From positions 806,001-870,000 of the forward strand of contig JADJVS010000016.1 of NCBI GenBank assembly GCA_016710465.1: DNA of 64,000 bases. The letters run 5' to 3'. How positions within the stretch are numbered: position 1 is the stretch's first letter; every line of letters starts with the position of its first letter. Below are positions 25,747-33,668 of the stretch, piece by piece. The notes under the pieces are model-generated. The model was not told the DNA's origin, ran no database searches, and saw only the letters and a program-made list of their open reading frames with translations. This stretch comes from Sulfuritalea sp. (GTDB taxonomy: Bacteria > Pseudomonadota > Gammaproteobacteria > Burkholderiales > Rhodocyclaceae). The translations under genes were made by a program, and so were the position numbers.

Positions 25747-26627
25747 GCGCTCTGGCTGCGGGCGGGGTTGTCGGCCTCACCGTATTGGCCTATCTGCTCT
25801 GGAGCGATCGGCATCGGCTGATCGAAACTGGCAGAACCGCCCGCCCCTTACCCCATCTTCCGCTGCTGGTGGCACTCGCCGGTCTTGTGGGACTTGCAGC
25901 CTACCTCGCCATGGACCACTGGCCGGTCAAGAAGACCGAGCCAGCACCGTCCCAGGCGGTTCAATTCGACCTTAGTTGCGCCAAGATAACGACGCAAAAG
26001 GGTAAACCCGCAATCCTGACCCAATGCCAAGGAACGCTTCCCACCGTATCGGCGCCCTCGCAAGACAAGGATCCGCTATCCGGCAAGCTTGAGCTCACCT
26101 TTGCCGCCCTCGGCATATTCATCGCGCTGGTAACGGCGATCAGCCTGACCGTCGCCAAGAATGCCACCGACGAAGCGCGCCGCGCGGAGGCCCAAGCAAA
26201 CGATCTGCACAAGGAAATTGACAATATCGCCCAAGCGCAGGAACTTGCTGCTCGGCTTTCACTTCAGCGCATCGAAATCCAAACGACTGCCCAACTAGCC
26301 CGTGCCCCAGCCCTCGCTTCCCGCCTGGGCATCAATCCAACTCCCCTGCTGGAAGAAAAGCTCAAGGCCCTTGACGAAATGTTGCGTTGGCAGGCACCGG
26401 ATTTCGATGCTGATGCCCTAGCACGTCAAACGGATACACTTGTCGCTACCATGGACAATCCGAATTATCGCCTTCACTTGAATGCGTTCTTCGACCAGCG
26501 GGACGCCCAAGCCTGTGAGGGCTTGATCCATGCATTGAATAAGCCGGCGCACGGTACCTTGCGCCCCGACCATATTTTCGCCGCGCGAGCCATTGGCCGC
26601 TTGCTGCGCCGATTGCGCACAAATTGA
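25743..26627 (+). CDS. membrane coiled-coil protein of the kinase module
   Basis: No known family is recognised. The 294-residue protein has three transmembrane segments (about 3-20, 40-58 and 116-138). A soluble segment between the second and third carries two Cys (LSCAKITTQKGKPAILTQC). A cytoplasmic helical tail from residue 140 begins as a coiled coil (ATDEARRAEAQANDLHKEID) and continues with helical repeats (LKALDEMLRWQAPDFDADAL). It is the last gene of the ATGA-coupled module and the only one with membrane spans, so it is the natural candidate for the output or effector, or for anchoring the kinases. Both roles are guesses. Confidence 0.7.
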   Translation: MSALAAGGVVGLTVLAYLLWSDRHRLIETGRTARPLPHLPLLVALAGLVGLAAYLAMDHWPVKKTEPAPSQAVQFDLSCAKITTQKGKPAILTQCQGTLPTVSAPSQDKDPLSGKLELTFAALGIFIALVTAISLTVAKNATDEARRAEAQANDLHKEIDNIAQAQELAARLSLQRIEIQTTAQLARAPALASRLGINPTPLLEEKLKALDEMLRWQAPDFDADALARQTDTLVATMDNPNYRLHLNAFFDQRDAQACEGLIHALNKPAHGTLRPDHIFAARAIGRLLRRLRTN

Positions 26628-26667
26628 TTGCAGAGGCCCAAGATTGCACCCTGAACATGTCCCCCAC

Positions 26668-26838
26668 GCCATGAAGACGATGAATCGGAAACAGGAGCGG
26701 GCGCGCAGCAACCCCAAGGCGCGCCAGGCCAAGTGCAAGGTAGGGCTGCATCTACACAAAACCCGAATGAACGGCGGCAACCTGCCGCTGATCGACGAGC
26801 CCTCTAACGACCTCGGCATCGAAATCCATCGCGCGCTG
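26668..26838 (+). pseudogene. decayed fragment of ettA
   Basis: Two blocks match the intact ettA upstream. RSNPKARQAKCK reproduces the tRNA-interaction linker (ettA residues about 275-286, nearly base for base), and HLHKTRMNGGNLPLIDEPSND reproduces the second Walker B region (about residues 451-475), but about 160 residues between them are missing. The start MKTMNRKQE also aligns with MKAMKQELE of EttA. Substitutions and the internal deletion make it non-functional. It lies 40 bases after the kinase module, marking the distal edge of the 7-kb island that begins just after ettA. Confidence 0.85.
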
Positions 26839-26846
26839 AGCGTTTC

Positions 26847-27521
26847 GTGAGCCGCCTCAAAATCACCGCGCTCATGGTCGCGGCGCTGCTTGCGGTGCTG
26901 GCGGCGCCGCTGCTGTTCCCGCCGACGCAGGACACCGCGCCGCCGATCACCCACGGCATGCCCTGGCAGATCGATCTGCCGACACCCGGTGCTTCGCGCG
27001 TGTTCGGCCTCACGCTCGGCGGCGCAAAACCGAGCACCCTGAGCGATGCGCAGCGTGCCTTTCCCGAGCTGCTCAAGCTGGCGCTGCTGGCGCCGCCCGA
27101 GCAGCCGCTGGCGCTCGAAGCCTATTTCGAATCCGTCTCGATCGGCCCGCTGAGCGGCAAGCTGGTGCTGACCGTCGCCGCCACGCCGGCGGAACTCGGC
27201 GCCATGCGCGACAAGGCGGCAAAGACCGACCACCTCGAAACCGGCATCCGCAAGTTCGTCCTCAACGAAGCCGACCGCCAGCGCGCGGAGAGCCTGCCCC
27301 TGGCCGGCATCGTCTTCATCCCGGCCGCCCGACTTGACGAAAGCATCATCCTGCAGCGCTTCGGCGCGCCCGCCGAGCGCATCCGCCAGGGCGAAACCCT
27401 GGAGCACTTCCTCTACCCCAACAAGGGGCTGGACCTGGTGCTCGACCGCAAGGGCAGGGAAGTCCTGCAGTACGTCGCGCCGGCCGAGTTCCCCAGACTT
27501 CGCGCGCCACTGGGCAAATAG
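26847..27521 (+). CDS. membrane-anchored or exported protein of unknown function
   Basis: This 224-residue protein has an N-terminal hydrophobic segment (ALMVAALLAVLAAPLLF, residues 8-25) and a mostly extracytoplasmic mature part. Recognisable stretches are the proline-rich TQDTAPPITHGMPWQI, GASRVFGLTLGGAKPSTL, and LQRFGAPAERIRQGETLEHFLYPNKGLDLVLD, the last suggesting a SmpA/BamE-like or beta-rich fold. The GTG at 26847 lies immediately after the ettA fragment; an ATG at 26874 is a possible alternative that would shorten the signal segment. Base composition is again GC-rich as in the core chromosome. I cannot name a function. Confidence 0.72.
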   Translation: MSRLKITALMVAALLAVLAAPLLFPPTQDTAPPITHGMPWQIDLPTPGASRVFGLTLGGAKPSTLSDAQRAFPELLKLALLAPPEQPLALEAYFESVSIGPLSGKLVLTVAATPAELGAMRDKAAKTDHLETGIRKFVLNEADRQRAESLPLAGIVFIPAARLDESIILQRFGAPAERIRQGETLEHFLYPNKGLDLVLDRKGREVLQYVAPAEFPRLRAPLGK

Positions 27522-27617
27522 ATGCCGCCCCGGCGCGGCAAGGCCGATTCGCCCCGCGCTCAGGTTTTCCCGCAATTGGCCGTAAATAGCTCAAGGACCC
27601 GACGGGAGCGACCCATC

Positions 27618-27755
27618 ATGATGTTCCGCGTAAAGCACAAGGGAATCGAGAAATACCTCGGCAGGCTGGAACTGGCCTATGCCTACCTTGCGGCGCACTG
27701 GGGTTCGGCGTCGCAGGCCTATGAACTCGGGGTCAAGCTGGAACCGGTGCGATAG
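27618..27755 (+). CDS. small hypothetical protein
   Basis: A 45-residue product MMFRVKHKGIEKYLGRLELA, then YAYLAAHWGSASQAYELGVKLEP. It is helical and amphipathic with no signal peptide. A GGGAGCG element precedes the tandem ATG. It is followed 9 bases later by a strong hairpin. Coding is plausible from composition and context, but no family is recognised. Confidence 0.45.
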   Translation: MMFRVKHKGIEKYLGRLELAYAYLAAHWGSASQAYELGVKLEPVR

Positions 27756-27764
27756 ATCCGCCCT

Positions 27765-27785
27765 CGGCGGGCTCCAAGCCCGCCG
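27765..27785 (+). terminator. possible terminator hairpin
   Basis: Perfect 9-base inverted repeat CGGCGGGCT / AGCCCGCCG with a 3-base loop, 9 bases after the small gene. There is no T-run after the stem, so intrinsic termination is uncertain; it may also protect the 3' end. Confidence 0.5.
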
Positions 27786-27895
27786 GGAGAAGCGCCCCCG
27801 TAAGCGAGGTTTGGGCGGCTTCCACGACGCTATTCCAGCCTCGGCACAACACGGTGCCGGGGTAGGCTTGCCGGATTGGGGAGGAGCGACAGCCG

Positions 27896-28912
27896 GTGAG
27901 CAATTTGATGCGGATTTTGGCGAACTCTCGGGGACGGCACAACGTCGCCGAACCGGATGCCGCCGGACATGGCGACCAGGTCATGGCCGACCGCATGGCC
28001 GAAGCCCATGCCTTGACCAGTGCCGGCGCCGATGACCGGGCCGGCGCCGCGGCCCGCCACCGCCAGGCGGAGGCGGCCGAGCGCATCGACGCCCTGGAGC
28101 GTCGCCGGCAGGCCGAGGAGCTTGCCACCACGCAGGCGCGCGACCGGGCCGACGCCGATGCCGCAGCCGAGCAGGCCATCGCACGGCAGGCCCATGCCGA
28201 ACGCATGGCGGAGGTCGCCCTGCGCACCCGTGTCGAACACGAGGAGCAGGCCAGGATCAATGCCCAGCGGCGCGAATTCGCCGCCGCCGAACTGGCCAAG
28301 GCAGCGCGCGAACGGGCCAGGCGCGAGGAGGAACTCGCGCGCCTGGCCGAGGCGCGCTTGGCCGCCGAACGGCACGCCGCCGAACTGGCGGCCGAAGCCG
28401 CGCGCGCCGATCAGATTGCCGAAGCCGCCGCGCTGGCCACCCAGGCCGCCGAGCAGGAAACCGCCCGCGAACTGCGCCGCCGCGTCGAACTCGAAACGGC
28501 GGCCGCCCAGGCGGCGACTGCCCGTCGCGAAGCCGAACGCGATGCCGCCGAGGCACGGGGACAACGCGTCGCCGCCGAGGCGCGACTCGCCGAAGCGCGA
28601 ACAACGGCAAGCGCAGGAATGGCGAGCGCGGTCGTGATAGCGGCGGCTGCAGGGTCAACGCCCCCGTCGACGCGGTCGCGGTTCGCGGGCGGATTCTCCG
28701 CGGGCCAACTGCTGCCGGCCCTGATTGCGGCGGTTATCGGACTCGGCGGCGGTGCCTGGCTGGCGTCGTCCGACGGCTTCGGTCGACTTACAGACGGCGC
28801 CAGCGCCGACAAGGTCGCACCACCCACGCTACGCCTCGATACCAGCACCGACGGCCTGGCGGCGCGGATTGCGCGCGCCAACGCCCTGGAGGCCACCCGG
28901 GTCCGCCGTTAG
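27896..28912 (+). CDS. alanine-rich coiled-coil protein with C-terminal membrane segment
   Basis: The 338-residue protein is dominated by a long Ala/Glu/Arg heptad-rich helix (about residues 35-245, for example ERIDALERRRQAEELATTQA), then a Pro/Ser linker and one hydrophobic segment (LLPALIAAVIGLGGGAWLAS, about 280-300). The pattern suits a membrane-tethered rod, as in TolA-like or stalk proteins, but no specific domain is visible. It starts with GTG preceded by GGAGGAG. Function is unknown. Low-complexity coiled coil makes homology calls unreliable. Confidence 0.6.
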   Translation: MSNLMRILANSRGRHNVAEPDAAGHGDQVMADRMAEAHALTSAGADDRAGAAARHRQAEAAERIDALERRRQAEELATTQARDRADADAAAEQAIARQAHAERMAEVALRTRVEHEEQARINAQRREFAAAELAKAARERARREEELARLAEARLAAERHAAELAAEAARADQIAEAAALATQAAEQETARELRRRVELETAAAQAATARREAERDAAEARGQRVAAEARLAEARTTASAGMASAVVIAAAAGSTPPSTRSRFAGGFSAGQLLPALIAAVIGLGGGAWLASSDGFGRLTDGASADKVAPPTLRLDTSTDGLAARIARANALEATRVRR

Positions 28913-28969
28913 GGCCGGCACGGGGCACGCGGCACGGGTCACCGAACAGGATCGGTGCCCCCACGAAGC

Positions 28970-29467
28970 CTACATGCAGCGCCAGTAAGGCGATCCGGGG
29001 CCGAGGGGAAAGCAGTTGGGCATGGGATGCGGCACCAGCGGCGGCGCCACGGATTGAGCGCGGCAGGCGCCTACTTCAAGCTCGATGCGTTCGCGGCAGG
29101 CCTGATCGCGCTGCTTGAGTTCGTCTGCCATGTCCTCGAAGATTCGCTGGCGTTCGGCGCTGACCAGGTGATCCAGCACCGCCAGCGGCACGCCCTGCCG
29201 GGCCAGGTCGAGTATCTGTCCCGCGGAGAGCCGGTAGCGCGAGGCCGAGGACGTGATGCGGGCGATGATCTCGGTGGCGGGCAGGCCCTGCTTCGCCAGG
29301 GCCACCACCTGCTCCAACGGCAGCGCCGCGACAGGTTGCGACAAGCGCGCTTCGAGTTGTTCGGCACCCAGCCGCTCGATCGTCGGCGACTCAACGGCCC
29401 TGCCGGCACAGGCGGCAAGCACGAGTGCCGGAAGGACGGCAAGCAAATGACTGCGAACTCGAAGCAT
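28970..29467 (-). CDS. putative lipoprotein, unknown function
   Basis: This 165-residue protein has a signal peptide and lipobox (ALVLAAC, Cys20). The mature part has a helical region with LEQVVALAKQGLPATEIIAR and ILDLARQGVPLAVLDHLVSA, two similar helix-turn units around a Gly-x-Pro, a pattern I have seen in short bacterial lipoproteins of unknown role. The C-terminus is Cys/Pro-rich (VPHPMPNCFPLGPGSPYW). It diverges from rlhA, leaving a 127-base shared upstream region. Confidence 0.65.
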   Translation of the reverse strand: MLRVRSHLLAVLPALVLAACAGRAVESPTIERLGAEQLEARLSQPVAALPLEQVVALAKQGLPATEIIARITSSASRYRLSAGQILDLARQGVPLAVLDHLVSAERQRIFEDMADELKQRDQACRERIELEVGACRAQSVAPPLVPHPMPNCFPLGPGSPYWRCM

Positions 29468-29594
29468 GGAGGCACCCGGTGAATCAGCCTCGCCAGTGTA
29501 ACGCCCCGCTCAACGCGATCTCCGCGTCAGCCGGTTCGGCGCCGCCGTGATGATGCCGCGCGCCGCCTGCGGCAGCCGGTACAATCCCCGGCCC

Positions 29595-31541
29595 ATGTCC
29601 GCTGCCCTTGAACTGCTCGCCCCCGCCCGCAATGCCGAGATCGCCATCGAGGCGATCAAGCATGGCGCCGACGCCGTGTATATCGGCGGGCCGGCCTTCG
29701 GCGCGCGCCACGACGCCGGCAATGCGGTGGCCGACATCGAGCGCCTCGCCGCCTTCGCGCACCGCTTCCACGCCCGTGTCTTCATCACCCTCAACACCAT
29801 CTTCCGCGACGACGAGCTCGACGATGCGCGCAAGCTCGCCTGGCAGGTGTATGAGGCCGGCGCCGATGCCTTGATCGTGCAGGACATGGGCCTGCTCGAA
29901 CTGGACCTGCCGCCGATCCAGTTGCATGCCTCGACGCAGTGCGACATCCGCACGCCGGAAAAGGCGACGTTTCTCGCCGATGCCGGCTTTTCGCAGATGG
30001 TGCTGGCGCGCGAACTCTCGCTGCCGGAGATCGGCGCGATACGGCAGCGAGTTATGCCGAGCGGCATCCCGGCGGACGGCGCTGGTGATGCGGCGAAGGA
30101 AGCGCCCGTCCTCGAATTCTTCATCCACGGCGCGCTTTGCGTCGCCTTCTCCGGCCAGTGCTACATCAGCCACGCCCACACCGGGCGCAGCGCGAATCGC
30201 GGCGAGTGCTCGCAGGCCTGCCGCCTGCCCTACAACCTGGAAGACGCGCAAGGTCGCATCGTCGCCTTCGACAAGCACTTGCTGTCGATGAAGGACAACG
30301 ACCAGAGCGCCAACCTGCGGGCGCTCGCCGACGCCGGCATCCGCTCGTTCAAGATCGAAGGCCGGCTGAAGGACCTGGCCTACGTCAAGAACGCCACCGC
30401 GCACTATCGCCAGCTCATCGACCGCATCATCGAGGATGCCCCGGAGTACACGCGCGCCGCGTCGGGGCGCTGCAGCTTTACCTTCACGCCGCGCCCGGAA
30501 AAGACCTTCAACCGCGGCGCCACCGATTACTTCGTCAATGGCCGCCAGCCCGACATCGGCGCCTTCGACACGCCCGCCTTCGCCGGCGAGGTCAGCGGCA
30601 CCGTCACCCGCATCGGCTCCGACTGGTTCGAGGTCGACAGCGCCGAGGAATTCGCCAATGGCGATGGCATTTCCTACCTCTCGCGCGGCAAAAAACTCGC
30701 CGGCCTGCGCATCAACGTCGCCAAACGCATGGCCGGGAGCCAGCGCCTTTTTCCCAACGAGATGCCCGAGGACCCGGAAGGCTTCAAGCCGGGCACCGAG
30801 ATCCTCCGCAACCGCGACCAGGCCTTCGAGCGCCTGCTGGAGAAGGATTCCGCCACGCGCCGCATCGATCTCACGGTCGAACTCGGCGAGACCGCGGACG
30901 GCTTTGCCCTGACGCTGCAGGACGAGGACGGCATTGCCGCCAGCGCCCTCATCAGCCATGAGAAGGAGGCGGCGAAGAACCCGCCGCGCGCCTTTGCCGG
31001 CCTCGCCGAGAATCTCGGCAAGCTGGGCGGCACCGATTTCCGTGCCACCGAAGTCAAGGTGGTACTCGGCGAGGCCTGGTTCCTGCCCGCCTCGACCATC
31101 AATGCCCTGCGCCGCGACGCCGTCGAGCAACTCATCGCCGCGCGCGCGGCCGCGCGGTCCCGCCTGCCGCGCGCGCAAGCGATTGAGCCGCCAGCGCCCT
31201 ACCCCGAACGCGAACTGAGCTACCTCGCCAACGTGCTCAACAGCCGCGCCCGCGACTTCTACCGCAAGCACGGTGTCGAGCTGATCGCCGACGCCTACGA
31301 GGCCGACACGACGCCGGGCGAGGTTTCGTTGATGATCACCAGGCACTGCCTGCGCTACAGCCACAGCCTCTGCCCCAAGGAAGCCAAGGGCTGGGTCAAG
31401 GGCGTGAATGCCGAACCCATGGTGCTGGTCAATGGCAAGGAACGGCTGACGCTGCGCTTCGACTGCAAGGCCTGCGAGATGCACGTCATGGGCAAAATGA
31501 AAAAGGGCCGGACCCTCAGTATCCTGCCGGTCGCGCACTGA
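29595..31541 (+). CDS. rlhA: 23S rRNA 5-hydroxycytidine C2501 synthase (U32 family, RlhA/YdcP)
   Basis: RlhA (YdcP) hydroxylates C2501 of 23S rRNA using prephenate-linked chemistry and an iron-sulfur cluster. The 648-residue protein, close to the 653 of E. coli YdcP, starts SAALELLAPARNAEIAIEAI and contains the U32 signature EFFIHGALCVAFSGQCYISH, the Cys motif GECSQACRLPYN, and C-terminal Cys pairs HCLRYSHSLCP and RFDCKACEMHV that are found only in this long subfamily. The ATG at 29595 is chosen because the conserved N-terminus follows directly. It is the second U32 hydroxylase of the window; trhP lies at 14135. Confidence 0.92.
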   Translation: MSAALELLAPARNAEIAIEAIKHGADAVYIGGPAFGARHDAGNAVADIERLAAFAHRFHARVFITLNTIFRDDELDDARKLAWQVYEAGADALIVQDMGLLELDLPPIQLHASTQCDIRTPEKATFLADAGFSQMVLARELSLPEIGAIRQRVMPSGIPADGAGDAAKEAPVLEFFIHGALCVAFSGQCYISHAHTGRSANRGECSQACRLPYNLEDAQGRIVAFDKHLLSMKDNDQSANLRALADAGIRSFKIEGRLKDLAYVKNATAHYRQLIDRIIEDAPEYTRAASGRCSFTFTPRPEKTFNRGATDYFVNGRQPDIGAFDTPAFAGEVSGTVTRIGSDWFEVDSAEEFANGDGISYLSRGKKLAGLRINVAKRMAGSQRLFPNEMPEDPEGFKPGTEILRNRDQAFERLLEKDSATRRIDLTVELGETADGFALTLQDEDGIAASALISHEKEAAKNPPRAFAGLAENLGKLGGTDFRATEVKVVLGEAWFLPASTINALRRDAVEQLIAARAAARSRLPRAQAIEPPAPYPERELSYLANVLNSRARDFYRKHGVELIADAYEADTTPGEVSLMITRHCLRYSHSLCPKEAKGWVKGVNAEPMVLVNGKERLTLRFDCKACEMHVMGKMKKGRTLSILPVAH

Positions 31542-31545
31542 CGAC

Positions 31546-31830
31546 ATGGTCAAGGCCTTGCTTGCCGCGCAAAAGCGCGAACGCGACCAGGTGCTTGCCG
31601 AGATGGTCAGGATAAAGGGCTTCATGCCCCTGCTCATGAAGCCCCGCAACGGCATGCGCTGGACGCCGGATGACCGCAAGGAGCTGGCCGTTCAGCTCAG
31701 GGCCGCCGCCCATCTGTCGCCCTATCTGGCGGCCATCATGCTCCCCGGGTCCTTCATGCTCCTGCCGCTGCTGGCCTGGTGGCTGGATCGGCGGCGGCAC
31801 AAGCGCGATGACGCGATCCACCACGCCTGA
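31546..31830 (+). CDS. small membrane protein (LETM1-like region)
   Basis: This 94-residue product has a charged helical N-terminal half (KRERDQVLAEMVRIKGFMPL, RWTPDDRKELAVQLRAAAHL) and one hydrophobic stretch (YLAAIMLPGSFMLLPLLAWW), then a basic tail WLDRRRHKRDD. The MLPGSFMLLPLL motif recalls the membrane segment of LETM1-type proteins. It starts 4 bases after rlhA and may be co-transcribed. Function is unknown. Confidence 0.65.
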   Translation: MVKALLAAQKRERDQVLAEMVRIKGFMPLLMKPRNGMRWTPDDRKELAVQLRAAAHLSPYLAAIMLPGSFMLLPLLAWWLDRRRHKRDDAIHHA

Positions 31831-31905
31831 AACGCGCATGCCCCAGGGCGCACCGAAGCCGAGAGTCGGCGCCCGCGGCACGGCGTTCGTGTCGTTCATT
31901 GCGCA

Positions 31906-32886
31906 ATGCCCGTGAGCCGCATCGTCCTCGCCCCCATGGAAGGCCTGGCCGACGACGTGCTGCGCGGCGTGCTGACCGGCGCCGGCGGCTACGACTGGTG
32001 CGTCACCGAGTTCGTCCGCGTCACCGATGCCGTGCTGCCGCACCGCTGCTACACGCGGCTCTCGCCCGAACTCGCCAATGGCGCGCGCACCGAAGCCGGC
32101 ACCCCCGTGCGCATCCAGTTGCTGGGCAACGACCCCGAGATGCTGGCGGCCAACGCGGCCCACCTCGCCCGCCTCAATCCCTATGGCATCGACCTCAACT
32201 TCGGCTGCCCGACGCCGCTGGTGGTACGTCATCGCGGTGGTGCCGCCCTGCTCGACGAACCCGAACTGCTGTACCGCATCGCCGCCGCCGTGCGCGCCGC
32301 CGTGCCGGGTGAAATGCCCGTCACCGCCAAGATGCGGCTGGGCATAACCGACACCAGCAAAGCCCTCGACTGCGCGCTGGCCCTCGAATCCGGCGGCGTG
32401 AATGAACTCGTGGTCCATGCCCGCACCAAAGCCGACGGCTACCAGCCGGTCAAACGCTGGGAGTGGGTGGCGCGCATCCGCGAGGTGATCAAGCTGCCGC
32501 TGATCGCCAATGGCGAAGTGTGGACCGTCGCCGACTGGCACGCGATCCGCGCCGCCAGCGGCTGCGACGACGTCATGCTCGGCCGCGGCGCCGTCGCCGA
32601 CCCGCTGCTGGCAAGGCGCATTCGCGGCAAAGCCGACGCCGAGCCGAACGCGGACGACTGGCGTGAAATCGAAACCATGCTCGCCGATTTCTGGGCCCGC
32701 GTCGAACGCAAGGTGTTGCCCGCGCAATCGCCGGGCCGGCTCAAGCAGTGGCTGGGGTTGATGCAGCGCCGTTATCCCCAGGCGGAACGCCTGTTCAAAA
32801 CCGTGCGCGAAGCCCGGCGCGGACCGGACGTCAGCGCCATCCTGCTCCGTGAGGGGGTGATTACGGAGTCGCGCGAGGCGGCTTGA
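31906..32886 (+). CDS. dusC: tRNA-dihydrouridine synthase (DusC-type)
   Basis: Dus enzymes use FMN to reduce uridine to dihydrouridine in tRNA; DusC acts on U16. The 326-residue protein starts PVSRIVLAPMEGLADDVLRG and has the catalytic loop DLNFGCPTPLVVRHRGGAALL with Cys101. The VTAKMRLG, VVHARTKADGYQP and LIANGEV segments of the FMN barrel are present, followed by a helical C-terminal RNA-binding domain. The NFGCP motif and overall spacing fit DusC rather than DusA/B. The start has no strong ribosome-binding site; a GTG at 31912 is also possible. Confidence 0.9.
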   Translation: MPVSRIVLAPMEGLADDVLRGVLTGAGGYDWCVTEFVRVTDAVLPHRCYTRLSPELANGARTEAGTPVRIQLLGNDPEMLAANAAHLARLNPYGIDLNFGCPTPLVVRHRGGAALLDEPELLYRIAAAVRAAVPGEMPVTAKMRLGITDTSKALDCALALESGGVNELVVHARTKADGYQPVKRWEWVARIREVIKLPLIANGEVWTVADWHAIRAASGCDDVMLGRGAVADPLLARRIRGKADAEPNADDWREIETMLADFWARVERKVLPAQSPGRLKQWLGLMQRRYPQAERLFKTVREARRGPDVSAILLREGVITESREAA

Positions 32887-32954
32887 AAGATTGGCCGCAG
32901 GGCTGTCACCGGCCACGAACCGCAACCATGGAATTCCACCAGGCCTGCATTCAA

Positions 32955-32975
32955 AATGCGCATACAATGCGCATT
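32955..32975 (+). promoter_or_regulatory. perfect palindromic operator of the second ccdAB
   Basis: Nine-base arms AATGCGCAT and ATGCGCATT are separated by ACA, ending 11 bases before the ccdA start codon and just upstream of its GGAGG. The position and symmetry fit binding by the ribbon-helix-helix CcdA antitoxin. Confidence 0.7.
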
Positions 32976-32986
32976 GGAGGTATGCG

Positions 32987-33241
32987 ATGAAGGCAAATAC
33001 ATTCAATAGCGATGCAAGGAAGCGTCCGGTAAATCTAAGCTTGAACGAGGACCTGGTTGCCCAGGTACGCGGCCTTACCAACAATCTTTCCGGGGTGGTT
33101 GAATCGCTGCTGGCCGACTATGTCGAACACGAGCGTCAACAGCGCATGGCCAAGGCCAGGACCCTGGAGGCGACGCTGTCGATGTGGAACGCGTTCAACG
33201 CCAAACATGGATCGTTCGCCGACGAACATTCTTCTCTTTGA
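32987..33241 (+). CDS. ccdA: CcdA-family antitoxin (second copy)
   Basis: This 84-residue antitoxin has the CcdA pattern RKRPVNLSLNEDLVAQVRG for the ribbon-helix-helix, and a tail ending FNAKHGSFADEHSSL. It differs strongly from the 17.4-kb copy (tail FSDRYRDFCR), so the two pairs are probably orthogonal. A GGAGG site and a perfect palindrome lie directly upstream. Nine bases separate it from ccdB. The AT content here is higher than in dusC. Confidence 0.88.
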   Translation: MKANTFNSDARKRPVNLSLNEDLVAQVRGLTNNLSGVVESLLADYVEHERQQRMAKARTLEATLSMWNAFNAKHGSFADEHSSL

Positions 33242-33250
33242 GCCTGCGCC

Positions 33251-33571
33251 ATGGCTCAATTCGATGTGCATCGGAACATGGGAAAACACCGCGACGATAT
33301 TCCCTATGTGGTGCTTGTCCAGTCGTCCTTGTACGATAATTACCGGCGGCGGGTAGTCGTTCCCTTGGTTCGCAAGGCGGCTCTCGGAAAGCCAGGCAAT
33401 CCCCGATTCAACCCGTCGTTCAATATTGAAAATGTGCAGGTGGTCCTGCATCCGCTCGAGATTGTCTCGGTTCCAATCGAGCTGCTCGGCGAATACGTGA
33501 CGTCACTGAGTTCGGAGGGTAATCGCATCATGGATACACTTGATGAACTGCTAACGCGAGCTTGGGGTTAG
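33251..33571 (+). CDS. ccdB: CcdB-family toxin (second copy)
   Basis: The 106-residue CcdB-like protein has the opening MAQFDVHRNMGKHRDDIPYV, the VVVPLVRKA strand and the C-terminal RIMDTLDELLTRAWG, which keeps the Trp-Gly of the gyrase-binding end. It pairs with the antitoxin 9 bases upstream. It is distinct from the first CcdB (Thr-Gly-Phe end). Confidence 0.88.
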   Translation: MAQFDVHRNMGKHRDDIPYVVLVQSSLYDNYRRRVVVPLVRKAALGKPGNPRFNPSFNIENVQVVLHPLEIVSVPIELLGEYVTSLSSEGNRIMDTLDELLTRAWG

Positions 33572-33668
33572 CGCGACGATTGAAAGTGGTCTTCCGCACC
33601 AGTCCAGCGCCGGAGGTCAATGCCCTCTTGGCAGCAAACTATCGACTCATTCCGCAGCCTCCAATTCC

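Noticed and set aside
29484..31679. 731-residue minus-strand open frame opposite rlhA
   Set aside because: Overlaps a gene with clear U32 and Cys motifs; composition is shadow-like.
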